A DNA stretch of 64,000 nt from an uncultured Verrucomicrobia subdivision 3 bacterium (GTDB taxonomy: Bacteria > Verrucomicrobiota > Verrucomicrobiia > Limisphaerales > UBA11358): assembly GCA_903865745.1 (NCBI GenBank), contig CAIPKV010000052.1, positions 62,001-126,000 on the forward strand. The letters run 5' to 3'. Position numbers and translations under genes: made by a program. Positions 1-9,052 of the stretch are shown here, one piece after another. Under the pieces are notes generated by a model. That model searched no databases, was not told the DNA's origin, and was given only the letters and a program-made list of their open reading frames with translations. The stretch's first letter is position 1; each line of letters starts with the position of its first letter.

Positions 1-477
1 GCCCACCGGATACTCGCCGCGAAAAGTGATTTCAGAAATACCATCGCGGTCGAGGGGAATTATTTTATCGCCAAGCTTGAGCGAAAATTTTTGTGTGAGC
101 GGTGCGGCGGGCGTGAGCGGTTTGGCGTAATGCTCCGCGCCGGTCTTGATGAATTGGTTGAAAATATCCCAATGCCACAGCCGACCATCGCCGCCGAGAT
201 ACAACTGGCCCGCGCCAATGCCGCCAATAGGCATGCCGACGAACTTGAGTTCATTGCCGCGAAGAACTTCCGGTGTGCCGCGCTCGAAAAGAGATTTCAC
301 CCAGTCCGGAGAAAGTTTTTTGTCGGCGGGTACTAAATGGTCAAAATCCGCGCGTGTGAACGGCCCCGCCATGGCTGGCAACCGGGAGAAAGCCAGTCCG
401 AGTGCGGTTACGGCGGAGACCTTGAGGAAATCACGGCGAGCCCATTGGTTTTTAGAAAAATTAGATAGCGGTTTCAT
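1..477 (-). CDS. GH116-type glycoside hydrolase (GBA2/DUF608-like), N-terminal part only
   Basis: The gene starts at the ATG at 477 and runs off the left edge, leaving 159 codons. The N-terminus carries an Arg-Arg twin-arginine motif (RRDFLK) followed by a hydrophobic stretch and an Ala-x-Ala-like site, so export by Tat is likely. Around residues 80-100 the segment GGIGAGQLYLGGDGRLWHWD matches the opening of GH116 enzymes (bile-acid beta-glucosidase/glucosylceramidase GBA2 and bacterial beta-glucosidases). The catalytic domain lies outside the window, so substrate cannot be judged. It is followed upstream on the same strand by a sulfatase, which suits a polysaccharide-degrading setting. Family assignment is fairly sure; activity is inferred. 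Confidence 0.8.
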   Translation of the reverse strand, partial: MKPLSNFSKNQWARRDFLKVSAVTALGLAFSRLPAMAGPFTRADFDHLVPADKKLSPDWVKSLFERGTPEVLRGNELKFVGMPIGGIGAGQLYLGGDGRLWHWDIFNQFIKTGAEHYAKPLTPAAPLTQKFSLKLGDKIIPLDRDGISEITFRGEYPVG

Positions 478-549
478 GTTCAGGTAACTTTTGAATTATT
501 TTGTAACAAAAACTAATGGCTTTGTGGGGTTAAAGGAACTGTTGTTGAG

Positions 550-2178
550 CTAGTCAATAGTTCCCTGGCTTTTCCACCAAGTGGGGTCCGGTTGCCAGGT
601 TGGATTCAGAAATTCGGCGTGTTGTTTTTCGAGGTGTTCTTTTTGTTTCAATGCAGCTTTATGCTGCTGTTCGGCCCAGGTTGGTTTGTAATCGGGGTTC
701 GGAGCTGGAAATTTAGCGTCGGTGGACTTCAGCCAGGCCTGTAATTGCGACCATAGGTCACTAGTGCGTTTAGTTTCAATCACAGCCAGATCGTGCTGCT
801 CGCCAATGTCGGCGGCCAAATTGTAAAGTTCGTTGCGGCCGTCTTCCCAGTAATGAATGAGCTTCCAGTCGCCTGAACGTATGATGGAAGAAGGTTCGCC
901 ACCTTGATTGCCATAGTGGGGGTAATGCCAGAAAAGCGGACGAGGTGGGACACTGCCGCCTTTTAGCAGAGGCACGAGGCTTATACCATCAATGGTGTGC
1001 TTCGGCGGGGAGTTCACGCCGGCAAGTTCCAGCAGGGTTGGAAAAAAATCAATGCCAATGACGGGTGTGTCACAAATGCTTTCCGGAAGCGTGACGCCGG
1101 GTGCGCGGATGTAAATTGGCACGCGAATGCCACCCTCCCATTGACGTCCCTTGCCGCCGCGATAAGGTAGTTGGGAAGAGCTAAAACTATCGCCCGAAAC
1201 CACGCCGCCATTATCGCTGGTGAAAACTATAATGGTATTGGTGGTGAGGCCGAGTTCATCAATTCTTTTAAGGACGCGGCCAACGGCATTATCCATTTCA
1301 TCAATCAGTCCGGCGTAAATTGGATTATCTTGCACCAAGCGGACAGGCAGGGTGCGGTCAATTTTAAAACGCTCTTTTGGCGCTGGTTTAGTGGATGCCT
1401 TCGCACGATATTTTTCCCAGAGCGGCTTGGTGGTTTCAATCGGGCCATGTACCGCATAAAACGCGAGATAGGCCAGAAATGGGCCGTTGGTATTTTTTTC
1501 AATGAACGAAATGGTTTCGTCGGCGAGACGTTGGGTCAGCGATTGCCCGCGGGGGCCGCTGGGAAGATTTGGATTAATCCACGGCGCGTAGTAACCACCC
1601 TCTGGTCCGCCTGCTTCCCAGCCGCCGATGTTGACGTCGAAGCCCCGGTCTTCCGGCCAGGCACCCTTGCTGCCCAAATGCCACTTGCCGGCAAAAAAAG
1701 TTTTGTAACCGGCGTTTTTGAGCGCAGCTGCCAAGGTGGTTTGCTCGGCCGGCAAATTTTTAACATAATCTGGCACCAGTAATTTAGTCTTACGCTGGCT
1801 CGCAAATTCTTTGCCCGTCTTTGCCCCAAGATAATCCGTAATGCCGTGGCGGGTTGGATATTGGCCGAGTAGAATGCTGGCGCGCGATGGACTACACACA
1901 GAACAGGCAGCGTATCCCTGCGTGAAACGCATCCCGCTGCGAGCGAAAGAATCGATATTCGGTGTCTCGTAAAACTGACTACCCTCCACCCCTACATCCT
2001 TAATGCCCAAATCATCGACAAGGATGAACAGAATGTTCGGCTTGCTCGCGGCTCTAACCCCCAGCGACATGAAAAGTAATGAGCAAAATAGACAGGTGAT
2101 CAGTTTGCGGTTGCGCACGCATTGGGTCCGATGAAGGATACGCAGCTTTAATTTGAAAATGTTTATATTCACGTGCAT
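550..2178 (-). CDS. secreted sulfatase (arylsulfatase family, formylglycine type)
   Basis: This 542-residue protein hydrolyses sulfate esters, probably on glycans outside the cytoplasm. After an unusually long basic leader (about 25 residues) there is a hydrophobic signal segment ending near Ala44. The metal-binding start (NILFILVDDLG), the formylglycine motif CSPSR within CSVCSPSRASILLGQYPTRHG, GKWHLG and the second metal site (FTSDNGG) are all present, so it looks active once an FGly-generating enzyme modifies the Cys. The C-terminal sulfatase subdomain (ELYNLAADIGEQHDL) is intact. A downstream Met (near residue 37) would give too short a signal peptide, so I keep the ATG at 2178. A truncated relative lies just upstream on the same strand. 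Confidence 0.93.
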   Translation of the reverse strand: MHVNINIFKLKLRILHRTQCVRNRKLITCLFCSLLFMSLGVRAASKPNILFILVDDLGIKDVGVEGSQFYETPNIDSFARSGMRFTQGYAACSVCSPSRASILLGQYPTRHGITDYLGAKTGKEFASQRKTKLLVPDYVKNLPAEQTTLAAALKNAGYKTFFAGKWHLGSKGAWPEDRGFDVNIGGWEAGGPEGGYYAPWINPNLPSGPRGQSLTQRLADETISFIEKNTNGPFLAYLAFYAVHGPIETTKPLWEKYRAKASTKPAPKERFKIDRTLPVRLVQDNPIYAGLIDEMDNAVGRVLKRIDELGLTTNTIIVFTSDNGGVVSGDSFSSSQLPYRGGKGRQWEGGIRVPIYIRAPGVTLPESICDTPVIGIDFFPTLLELAGVNSPPKHTIDGISLVPLLKGGSVPPRPLFWHYPHYGNQGGEPSSIIRSGDWKLIHYWEDGRNELYNLAADIGEQHDLAVIETKRTSDLWSQLQAWLKSTDAKFPAPNPDYKPTWAEQQHKAALKQKEHLEKQHAEFLNPTWQPDPTWWKSQGTID

Positions 2179-2281
2179 TAAACTTGCGTTTGTATTTTCA
2201 AAGGGTTGATTGTCTGTCTTTAGTCCGTCGGCTTTTGCTCTTGTGATTGTTGTAAATCATCGGTGAAACGTACCGTAAGAT

Positions 2282-2503
2282 CTATTTGCGACAGTTAAAA
2301 CCACAAGCCAATCCACCATTGCTGGCGATGGAATCCAAGTTCGGCGTTGGGATATCCTTGCAGCCGTTGAACCCGACATCGTGGTAACCCTGGTCGTCGG
2401 TGAGAATGATGATGAGATTCGGAGGCGGCGTGGGCACGCCCCAGGCTTTGTAACCCAAAATAATCGCTAAAATCAACAGGGTAATGCGATAGGTAAACTT
2501 CAT
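2282..2503 (-). pseudogene. truncated sulfatase remnant (N-terminus only)
   Basis: The ATG at 2501-2503 opens 73 codons: a clean signal peptide, then [20 protein letters not shown] and [11 protein letters not shown], which is the start of a second sulfatase including the Asp-Asp metal ligands. It stops right after the NLDSIASNG segment with an unrelated tail ([10 protein letters not shown]), before the formylglycine motif. No remaining sulfatase sequence lies in the 100 bp before the complete sulfatase. It therefore looks like the surviving 5' end of a deleted paralogue. The intact start and signal peptide could still be expressed, but the product cannot be catalytic. Confidence 0.75.
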
Positions 2504-2886
2504 CGTGTTGGATTCAAGTGGCAGTCTATGGCTTTAAAATAAATGAGCGATAAAATAAATGCTGCACTAACACAACCGCAGGCGACTTCGGCTAATGCTC
2601 AATTCATGAATATCTCCAGTGGCGAATGAGTCACACGGTAAAACTGGGATTACTTCTTAACCAAATCCTAAACGCGTTTGAACTGACATGCCACCCCGAG
2701 AACTCGTGGTATCGGATGTTGCTGCCGCTAAACCAACGCAACTCGAATTTGATTCGCATTTAGCTTGCCAGCTAAACTAAAACATTGAACCTGTCTTTCG
2801 AGACGACATCGCCGCGCGAAAGTTTTGGGTTTCTTCTAACAACTTTCCCGCGCGTGTGTCGTAGTGTTAATGCCAACAACGTCTAT
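2504..2886. other. divergent intergenic region, no gene seen
   Basis: This stretch separates the sulfatase remnant (leftward) from the DUF4139 gene (rightward) and should hold both promoters. I find no convincing -35/-10 pair. A short perfect hairpin, TTTAGCT-tgcc-AGCTAAA, sits at 2759-2776, about 110 bp before the DUF4139 start. A second AGCTA hairpin (GTAGCT-tttt-AGCTAC) lies near 4505-4520 beyond the end of that gene. Whether either is a binding site is unknown. Confidence 0.4.
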
Positions 2887-4335
2887 ATGAAAACTATTCC
2901 CGTCCTTTTTGCCTTGTCCACGCTCGCGCTCGCCGCTAGCGCCGAACCCGCGCTCACCATCTACAACCAGAACTTCGCCGTCGTCCGCGACACCGTGTCG
3001 CTCGACCTCAAGGCCGGCGCGAACCCCGTCGTTTACTCCGGCGCGACCGCCCAAGTGGAGCCTGACTCCGTCATTTTGCGCGACCCTGCCGGCAAACATT
3101 CGTTGCAAATCCTCGAGCAGAACTATCGCAACGACCCCGTCTCGCAGGAACTTCTCCTCTCGCTCTTCGAGGGCAAAGAGATTGAGTTCCAAAACGTCCG
3201 CACCAAGGACAGCACCCAAATCACCGAACTCATCCCCGGCAAAATTATCCGTAGCGGCTTCGTTCCCGGCGGCGGCAACGATCAGCCCATCATCGAGGTC
3301 AATGGCAAGCTCCAGTTCTCCCTGCCGGGTCAGCCCCTCTTTCCCGACCTTGGCAGTGACACCATCCTCAAACCCGCGTTCAACTGGCTCCTCCAATCCG
3401 ACCGCGCTGGCAGCTTTGACGCCGAGGTCGGTTACGTCACCGCCGGTTTCGACTGGAGCGCCAGTTACAATCTTGTCTCGCCAGAAAAGGGCGACCTGTG
3501 CGACCTCGTCGGCTGGATCACGATGAACAACAACAGTGGCAAGACCTTTGAGAACGCCAAGATCAAGCTCATGGCCGGTGACGTGAACAAAATCCAGCCG
3601 CAAGCTTATGGCGGTGGTCGGCCGATGTTGAAAGCCGCCCACGCTATGGTCATGGACACCGCCATGGAAGCCCCCGCCGTCTCCGAGAAGGCCTTTGACG
3701 AATTTCATCTCTACAGCATCGCCCGGCCGACCACGCTGCACGATCACGAGACCAAGCAGGTCGAATTTGTTCATGCCGAAAAGATGTACGCGCCCACCAT
3801 TTACGTCTATGACGGCGCGGAAGGTTTTCAATTCTACGGACTGAACTACGAGCAAGGCTACGGCCAGAGCGACAACAAGAAGATCATCGTCCAGCGCGAA
3901 TTCAAGAACGCCGAGACCAACCAGCTCGGCATCGCATTGCCGGCGGGCAAGCTCCGTTTCTATCGCCGCGATGACGACGGCCAGTTGCAATTCGTCGGCG
4001 AGAACACCATTGACCACACCCCGCGCAACGAGACCGTCCGCATCACCACCGGCAACGCCTTCGACCTCGTGGGCGAGCGCAAGCAGACCGACTTTCACGT
4101 GGACACCGCCGAGAAATGGATCGATGAATCCTTCGAAATCAAGCTGCGCAACCGCAAGAAGACCGATGCCGTGGAGATTCGCGTGGTGGAGCATCTCTAT
4201 CGCTGGAACAATTGGAGTATCACGGCGAAGTCCGACGAGTACACCAAGAAAGATTCCCAGACCATCGAGTTCCGCATCCCGGTCAAGCCCGACGAAGAGA
4301 AGACCGTCACCTACACCGTGCACTATTCGTGGTGA
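2887..4335 (+). CDS. DUF4139 domain-containing exported protein
   Basis: The most sensible start is the ATG at 2887, which begins a standard signal peptide (MKTIPVLFALSTLALAASAEP); the reading frame is open further upstream but that part has no such features. The 482-residue mature-type protein begins with ALTIYNQNFAVVRDTVSLDL, typical of DUF4139 proteins, and contains the mid-region GYVTAGFDWSASYNLV and the C-terminal beta-rich stretch ending in TVTYTVHYSW. The family is built of beta-sandwich domains and is usually exported; no biochemical role is established. It is monocistronic and converges on smc across a repeat-rich gap. Confidence 0.85.
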   Translation: MKTIPVLFALSTLALAASAEPALTIYNQNFAVVRDTVSLDLKAGANPVVYSGATAQVEPDSVILRDPAGKHSLQILEQNYRNDPVSQELLLSLFEGKEIEFQNVRTKDSTQITELIPGKIIRSGFVPGGGNDQPIIEVNGKLQFSLPGQPLFPDLGSDTILKPAFNWLLQSDRAGSFDAEVGYVTAGFDWSASYNLVSPEKGDLCDLVGWITMNNNSGKTFENAKIKLMAGDVNKIQPQAYGGGRPMLKAAHAMVMDTAMEAPAVSEKAFDEFHLYSIARPTTLHDHETKQVEFVHAEKMYAPTIYVYDGAEGFQFYGLNYEQGYGQSDNKKIIVQREFKNAETNQLGIALPAGKLRFYRRDDDGQLQFVGENTIDHTPRNETVRITTGNAFDLVGERKQTDFHVDTAEKWIDESFEIKLRNRKKTDAVEIRVVEHLYRWNNWSITAKSDEYTKKDSQTIEFRIPVKPDEEKTVTYTVHYSW

Positions 4336-4349
4336 CGGAAGTAAGACTC

Positions 4350-4425
4350 AACAGAAGGTAACGAAGGGAACCAAGGAATTCCCTTATTTCAGTCCCAACC
4401 TTCGTTACCTTTGCTCGCTTCTGTT
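4350..4425. repeat. palindromic extragenic element, copy E1
   Basis: A 76-bp imperfect inverted repeat begins AACAGAAGGTAACGAAGGG and ends CCTTCGTTACC...CTTCTGTT, 15 bp after the DUF4139 stop. The left arm is itself built of 9-bp steps of the type ACNAAGGNA. Two relatives (E2, E3) lie in the same gap. The arms could form a long hairpin in RNA and may act as a transcription barrier. It carries no transposase and looks like a REP/MITE-class element. Confidence 0.75.
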
Positions 4426-4574
4426 AAGTGTGGTCCGGTTTTGTCCCGGTTCGCGCATTTCGCGTGGTTTGCGGTGGATGATTTGCTCCCCTGACTCCCC
4501 AACTGTAGCTTTTTAGCTACCATTTCCGCTGAACACGAGCCTGCCCGCGTCAACTATAGCTGATACACCAAACG

Positions 4575-4823
4575 GTAAATGGCCGATTGGGGGGTGTAAA
4601 TGGCTTGGTGGAGGTCGTAAATGGCTTTTTGTGCCCGGTAAATGACTTGGTGCGGAGTGTAAATGACCTTTTATGCCTCGTAAATGACTTGGCGGGGGTG
4701 GTAAACGTCGGTTTGCCTCCGGTAAATGGCTTGGCGTGGGGTGTAAATGGCTTGGCGCGCCTAGTAAATGACTTGTTGGGGGTAATAAATGGCTTTTTCA
4801 TACCGGTAAATGGTTTGCCGGCC
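4575..4823. repeat. 21-bp tandem repeat array 1 (12 units)
   Basis: Twelve consecutive units each begin exactly 21 bp after the previous one, with no indel. The core is GTAAATGRCTTG at unit positions 1-12; positions 13-21 vary. Ten of twelve units begin GTAAATG. Two unit types recur: one continuing CTTGGYG, one T-rich (CTTTTTGTGC-like), alternating over units 2-7. The array sits between the convergent DUF4139 gene and smc. Because 21 is a multiple of 3, open frames of heptapeptide repeats appear on both strands (for example Lys-Pro/Ser-Phe-Thr on minus), but without ribosome sites or homologues I do not treat them as coding. Confidence 0.93.
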
Positions 4824-4842
4824 ATAACCAGCGAAAAACTGG

Positions 4843-4916
4843 ACAGAAGGCAACGACGGTAACCGAGGGATTTCTAATTATTTCGCCAAAACTTCGTTTC
4901 CTTTGTTCCCTTCTGT
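4843..4916. repeat. palindromic extragenic element, copy E2
   Basis: A second ACAGAAGG-type inverted repeat follows the 21-bp array by about 20 bp. It starts ACAGAAGGCAACGACGGTAA and ends TTTGTTCCCTTCTGT, with the same 9-bp internal rhythm as E1 but clear sequence divergence, as expected for an old copy. Confidence 0.7.
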
Positions 4917-4945
4917 AGTTTTCCGTTTGATCCGCTCGGATTCTG

Positions 4946-5025
4946 AACAGAAGGGAACAAAGCTAACTAAGGAATTAACTATTATTGAAGCTCAACCTTC
5001 ATTTTCTTCGTTCCCTTCGGTGGTT
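4946..5025. repeat. palindromic extragenic element, copy E3
   Basis: A third copy starts AACAGAAGGGAACAAAGC and ends TTCTTCGTTCCCTTCGG. Its right arm is more degraded than in E1 and E2. Together E1-E3 flank and follow array 1, so this convergent gap of about 780 bp is almost entirely repeat sequence. Confidence 0.65.
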
Positions 5026-5063
5026 AACCCGCCGGAAACGTTGTCTCACCACTCGCGCCCATC

Positions 5064-5097
5064 AAAAAACCGGCGGATGATAGTCATCCGCCGGTTT
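5064..5097 (-). terminator. rho-independent terminator of smc
   Basis: A perfect 14-bp stem (AAACCGGCGGATGA paired with TCATCCGCCGGTTT) with a 3-nt loop lies 17 bp after the smc stop. Read on the minus strand it is followed by a run of six T, the classic intrinsic terminator layout. Confidence 0.9.
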
Positions 5098-5114
5098 GCT
5101 TTGGTGATTTACTG

Positions 5115-8100
5115 CTAGTTTGCCGCCAGTGCCGGTGTGGGCGCCGCTGCTTCGTCCGCCTTGTGGAACTTCACGCTGACGATCTTGCTCACGCCGTGCT
5201 CTTGCATGGTCACACCGTAGAGGATGTCCGCCATGCCGATGGTGCGTTTGTTGTGCGTGATGATGATAAACTGCGAGTGCGCGAGGAACCGTTGCAGAAT
5301 CTTCACGAAGCGGATGACGTTGGATTCGTCGAGCGGCGCGTCCAACTCGTCCAGCACGCAGAACGGGCTGGGTTTCACTTGATAGATGGAGAACAGCAGC
5401 GAGACGGCCACCATCGTTTGCTCACCGCCGGACAGCAGGGAGATGCTCTGCAACTGTTTGCCGGGCGGGCGCGCAACAATCTCGATGCCGGATTCGAGCA
5501 CATCGTTTTCGTCCGAGAGAATCAGGTCGGCTTTGCCGCCGCCGAAGACGTCCACGAACATTGCGCGGAAGTTATCGCGGATTTTTTCAAAGGTCTCGAT
5601 GAACATCTGGCGCGTCTGCGTGTTGATGCGGTTGATGACTTCGAGCAATTGAATGCGGGCATGCACGAGGTCGTCGTGCTGCGTGGTGAGGAAGGTGTGG
5701 CGCTGCTCGGTTTCCTCGTACTCCTCGATGGCGACGAGATTGACCGGGCCCATCTCATCAAGCTTCTGTTGCAAGTCGGCCACCGACTGCGCGACGGAAG
5801 CCCAATCGGTCGCCACCCCGGCTTCGGCCATTTGTTCGGGCGTCAGCGTCTCAACCTTGGCGGGACCTTCGTCGGCGTGGGTGATGGTGATGCATTCGCT
5901 GCGGATGTCGTCGAGGTTCAGATGATATTTGGACTGCACCTTTTCGCGCAGGTTTGTCACGGACATATTTTTCTGCGCCAATTCGACTTCAACACCGCTG
6001 CGCAGGTTTTGAATTTCGGTCAACCGGCTGCGTTGCGAGCGCAACGTTTCTTCGCGCAAACCGATTTCGCCGTCCTGCGCATTCTTCCGGCCGATGAGTT
6101 CGGCGGTCTGGGCGCTGACTTGTTCGCGCTCGTGCTGGAGGCGTTCAATCTCGCCGCGCGCCGCCTGAATTTCCGTCTGTGCCTGCTCCTGCTTGGCGAT
6201 GAACGAGGAACACTCGTTCTTGCGCAGCTCCACAATCTGGGCCAGCTCGCGGATGCGTTGTTCGAGCGCCACGAGCTGGAGCTTGAACGACGACGCCAAT
6301 TGTTCGTCGGAGGCCAAAGCGACTTTGCTCTCGGTCAAGGCGGTGTTCGCCGCATCGCGCTGGACGCGCAGGTTTTCCAAATCAGCGGTGAGAGTGGTGA
6401 CCGATTCCTGACCGGTGCGTTCGCGGGTTTCGAGTTCGTTTAAACGGGCGCTGAGCGCCTCGCGTTTTTGCAAACCTTCCTGCTCCTGGGCGGCGAGACT
6501 CTGCACCTCGAACATTACCGTCTCAATTTTTTGTTGCAGGAGGCGATTGGAGTTTTGCAGCGCCTTGAATTCGCCTTCGCGCGTGGCGATGGCGACTTCC
6601 TGCACGCGCAGTTCGGTTTGCGCGGCTTGCAAGGAGGCTTGCAGTTCGGTCTGTTCGCTCAACAGTTCACCACGCTTGCGACTCGCGTCTTCAACCAGCT
6701 TTTGTAGTTCAGCAAGTTCGGCTTGCAGTTCGGTAATTTGATTCTTACGGCCGAGAATGGAGGAGGGGGCCTTGCCATTGCTGCCTTTATTAAGATAGCC
6801 GCCGGTATAAATGCCGTGGCGATTCAGGAGTTCACCGCCGAGCGTAACGAAGTCGCAGCCGGCGTGGCCATTCTGGATTTGCACCGTGGCGGTCTCCAAG
6901 TCGGCGGCGATGAACGTGCGGCCGAGCAGCGATTTCAACAGCGCTTCCACCGAAGGCTCGGCGTGAATCACGCTCATCGCATGGATAATCTGCCCGGTCG
7001 GCAAGCCCGCCTGTGCCGCCTCGCTCTTCTCGCCGGGCGCCATCTCGCCCACAAATGACAGCTGCTTCTCATCCTCATATTGATGGATGGCGAGCGCGGC
7101 CACACTGGCGCGACCGGACTTGTTCGTGTTGAGTTCCGCCAGAATTTCCTGCGCGGACGACGGCTGCTCGGTGAGGACGAGTTGCAGATTGTGGCCGAGG
7201 GCGTTTTCCACGGCGGTGACAAATTGATCTGGCACGCGAATCCGGTCCGCCAGCGAGCCGATGACGGAACGCGACTGGCGCAAGGCGGCCACCGCACCGG
7301 CATCGAAGCCTTCATGCGACCCTTCGAGCTGTTCCAGCACCGTGAGGCGCGAACGCTTGTCAGACTGCTGATGCAAATACTTGTCCTGTTCGGAAGATGC
7401 GGTCTGCAATTCGGCCTGTAGTTCGCGCAACCGGTTCTGTCGCTGTTCGACGGAGCCGCGCGTGGTGGCGACATTGAGCTTTTCAACTTCGACGCTGGCG
7501 GTGAATTCCTGCAAGCGGGTCTCGAGGCCGGTGCGCTCGACTTCCAGTTGAATCTTCTCGGCGGAAAGTTTTTCGAGCCGGACGATGTTGCCCTGCTTCT
7601 GCAAATCAAGCGCGGTGATTTCGTTGCGCAGGCGCGACAAATCTTGCGCGGCGGCGAACGCGGTGGCCTGCGCCTGACGCAATTGTTCCTGACGCTCGCG
7701 CAGATTGTTTTCGATTTGCGACAAACCTTCGCGTTTCGCCTGCAACGCTTCTTTGTGCTGCGCCAATGCGGCTTCCGCGACGGCAAGGCGTTCGGTCACG
7801 GAAATCAATTCAATGGAGGCGGCGTGGCAGCGTTCCTCGGCCTGCGAGATTTCGGCGAGCGCCTTGGCGTTTTGAGTTTCGATTTCGCGCAGGCGTTCTT
7901 CGTTGAAATGAATGCGGCTTTCGTTGCGGTCAATACCGGACTTCAGCTCCAGCCCACGCTGCTGTTGCGCCGCCACTTCGTGTTCGAGTTCGGAAAGCAG
8001 TTCGCGCAGTTTGGAGATTTCGTTCTCAAACCGGAGGATATCATTGGAGCCGGTTTCAATTTCGTTGCGCAGATTTTCCACCGTGGTCTGACGTTCGGTG

Positions 8101-8840
8101 ATCTCGGCTTGCAGCAAATCAAACTGATGCCGCGCGAGCTGCGTTTCGAGATGTTGCAGTTCCTGCGAGATTTGTTTGTAACGGCGCGCCTTGCCCGCCT
8201 GCCGCTGGAGGGAGCCAATCTGGCGTTTCACTTCCTTAATCGTATCGGCGATGCGCAGCAGGTTCTGCTCGGTGTACTCCAGCTTGCGCAGGGATTCCCT
8301 TTTCTGCGACTTGAACTTCGTGATGCCGGCGGCTTCTTCAAAAATCATCCGGCGATCTTCCGGCTTGCTGGAAAGAATCTGGGTGATGTGACCCTGGGCC
8401 AAAATGCTGTAGCTCGTGCGGCCGATGCCGGTGCCCATGAAGAGCTGTTGAATGTCTTTTAGGCGGCACGGCGTGCGGTTCAGGAAATATTCACTGCCAC
8501 CATCACGATAAATCCGGCGGGTCAAAGTCACTTCATCATAGGAAACCTCGACGCCCGCCGCCTTCAGGCTTTCTTCGCCAACGCCGCCGAGCGTGAGCGA
8601 CACTTCGCCCATGCCCATCGGCTTGCGACCGTCCGTGCCGTTGAAGATGACATCGGCCATTTCGCCACCGCGCAGCGCTTTGGCGGACTGTTCACCGAGC
8701 ACCCAGCGGATGGCGTCCGAGACGTTGGACTTGCCGCAGCCGTTGGGCCCGACAATGGCCGTGACGCCGGGCTGAAAGTTCAGGGACGTCTTATCCGCAA
8801 AGGATTTGAAACCTAAAACTGTGAGATTTTTTAGATACAT
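5115..8840 (-). CDS. smc: chromosome segregation protein SMC
   Basis: SMC is the coiled-coil ATPase of the bacterial condensin-like complex (with ScpA and ScpB) that organises and segregates the chromosome. The 1241-residue protein has the Walker A motif GPNGCGKSN at residues 31-39, the Q-loop region (ILAQGHITQILSSKPEDRR), two long coiled coils rich in Gln and Glu, a hinge around residues 510-680 (GGELLNRHGIYTGG near its end), and the C-terminal signature LLSGGEQTMVAVSLLF followed by Walker B CVLDELDAPLDESN. Length is usual for the family. The gene is monocistronic, starts at the ATG at 8840 and ends in a strong terminator. scpA and scpB are not in this window. Confidence 0.97.
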   Translation of the reverse strand: MYLKNLTVLGFKSFADKTSLNFQPGVTAIVGPNGCGKSNVSDAIRWVLGEQSAKALRGGEMADVIFNGTDGRKPMGMGEVSLTLGGVGEESLKAAGVEVSYDEVTLTRRIYRDGGSEYFLNRTPCRLKDIQQLFMGTGIGRTSYSILAQGHITQILSSKPEDRRMIFEEAAGITKFKSQKRESLRKLEYTEQNLLRIADTIKEVKRQIGSLQRQAGKARRYKQISQELQHLETQLARHQFDLLQAEITERQTTVENLRNEIETGSNDILRFENEISKLRELLSELEHEVAAQQQRGLELKSGIDRNESRIHFNEERLREIETQNAKALAEISQAEERCHAASIELISVTERLAVAEAALAQHKEALQAKREGLSQIENNLRERQEQLRQAQATAFAAAQDLSRLRNEITALDLQKQGNIVRLEKLSAEKIQLEVERTGLETRLQEFTASVEVEKLNVATTRGSVEQRQNRLRELQAELQTASSEQDKYLHQQSDKRSRLTVLEQLEGSHEGFDAGAVAALRQSRSVIGSLADRIRVPDQFVTAVENALGHNLQLVLTEQPSSAQEILAELNTNKSGRASVAALAIHQYEDEKQLSFVGEMAPGEKSEAAQAGLPTGQIIHAMSVIHAEPSVEALLKSLLGRTFIAADLETATVQIQNGHAGCDFVTLGGELLNRHGIYTGGYLNKGSNGKAPSSILGRKNQITELQAELAELQKLVEDASRKRGELLSEQTELQASLQAAQTELRVQEVAIATREGEFKALQNSNRLLQQKIETVMFEVQSLAAQEQEGLQKREALSARLNELETRERTGQESVTTLTADLENLRVQRDAANTALTESKVALASDEQLASSFKLQLVALEQRIRELAQIVELRKNECSSFIAKQEQAQTEIQAARGEIERLQHEREQVSAQTAELIGRKNAQDGEIGLREETLRSQRSRLTEIQNLRSGVEVELAQKNMSVTNLREKVQSKYHLNLDDIRSECITITHADEGPAKVETLTPEQMAEAGVATDWASVAQSVADLQQKLDEMGPVNLVAIEEYEETEQRHTFLTTQHDDLVHARIQLLEVINRINTQTRQMFIETFEKIRDNFRAMFVDVFGGGKADLILSDENDVLESGIEIVARPPGKQLQSISLLSGGEQTMVAVSLLFSIYQVKPSPFCVLDELDAPLDESNVIRFVKILQRFLAHSQFIIITHNKRTIGMADILYGVTMQEHGVSKIVSVKFHKADEAAAPTPALAAN

Positions 8841-9052
8841 AATCTATTTCGTCTAGCCAACCAAAGGTTTCGGTTCCTGTAAAGAGAAAACCACAATATG
8901 TTGTACACAATTGCCGCCATGGCCCTACTAATTGGTGAAAAGGTCGTGTGCCATCTTCGCGAAAACCGTCGGTTTTAGCGTTAAAATTGCGCTGCCTGAA
9001 CCCAAATAGTGGTGTCGGGAAAAAAGCCGGTTGGGCTACCAACGGGCCCGGC

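Noticed and set aside
2836-4323. A 495-codon minus-strand frame opposite the DUF4139 gene
   Set aside because: Shadow of the real gene; low-complexity Gly/Val/Leu/Asp composition and no signal or domain.
4575-4823. CRISPR array
   Set aside because: Units are 21 bp in total with a conserved part of about 12 bp, far below repeat-plus-spacer size, and no cas gene is present.
4550-4862. Heptapeptide-repeat open frames on both strands of array 1
   Set aside because: A 21-bp period keeps any stop-free frame open automatically. Variation is not biased to silent sites and there is no ribosome site or homologue.
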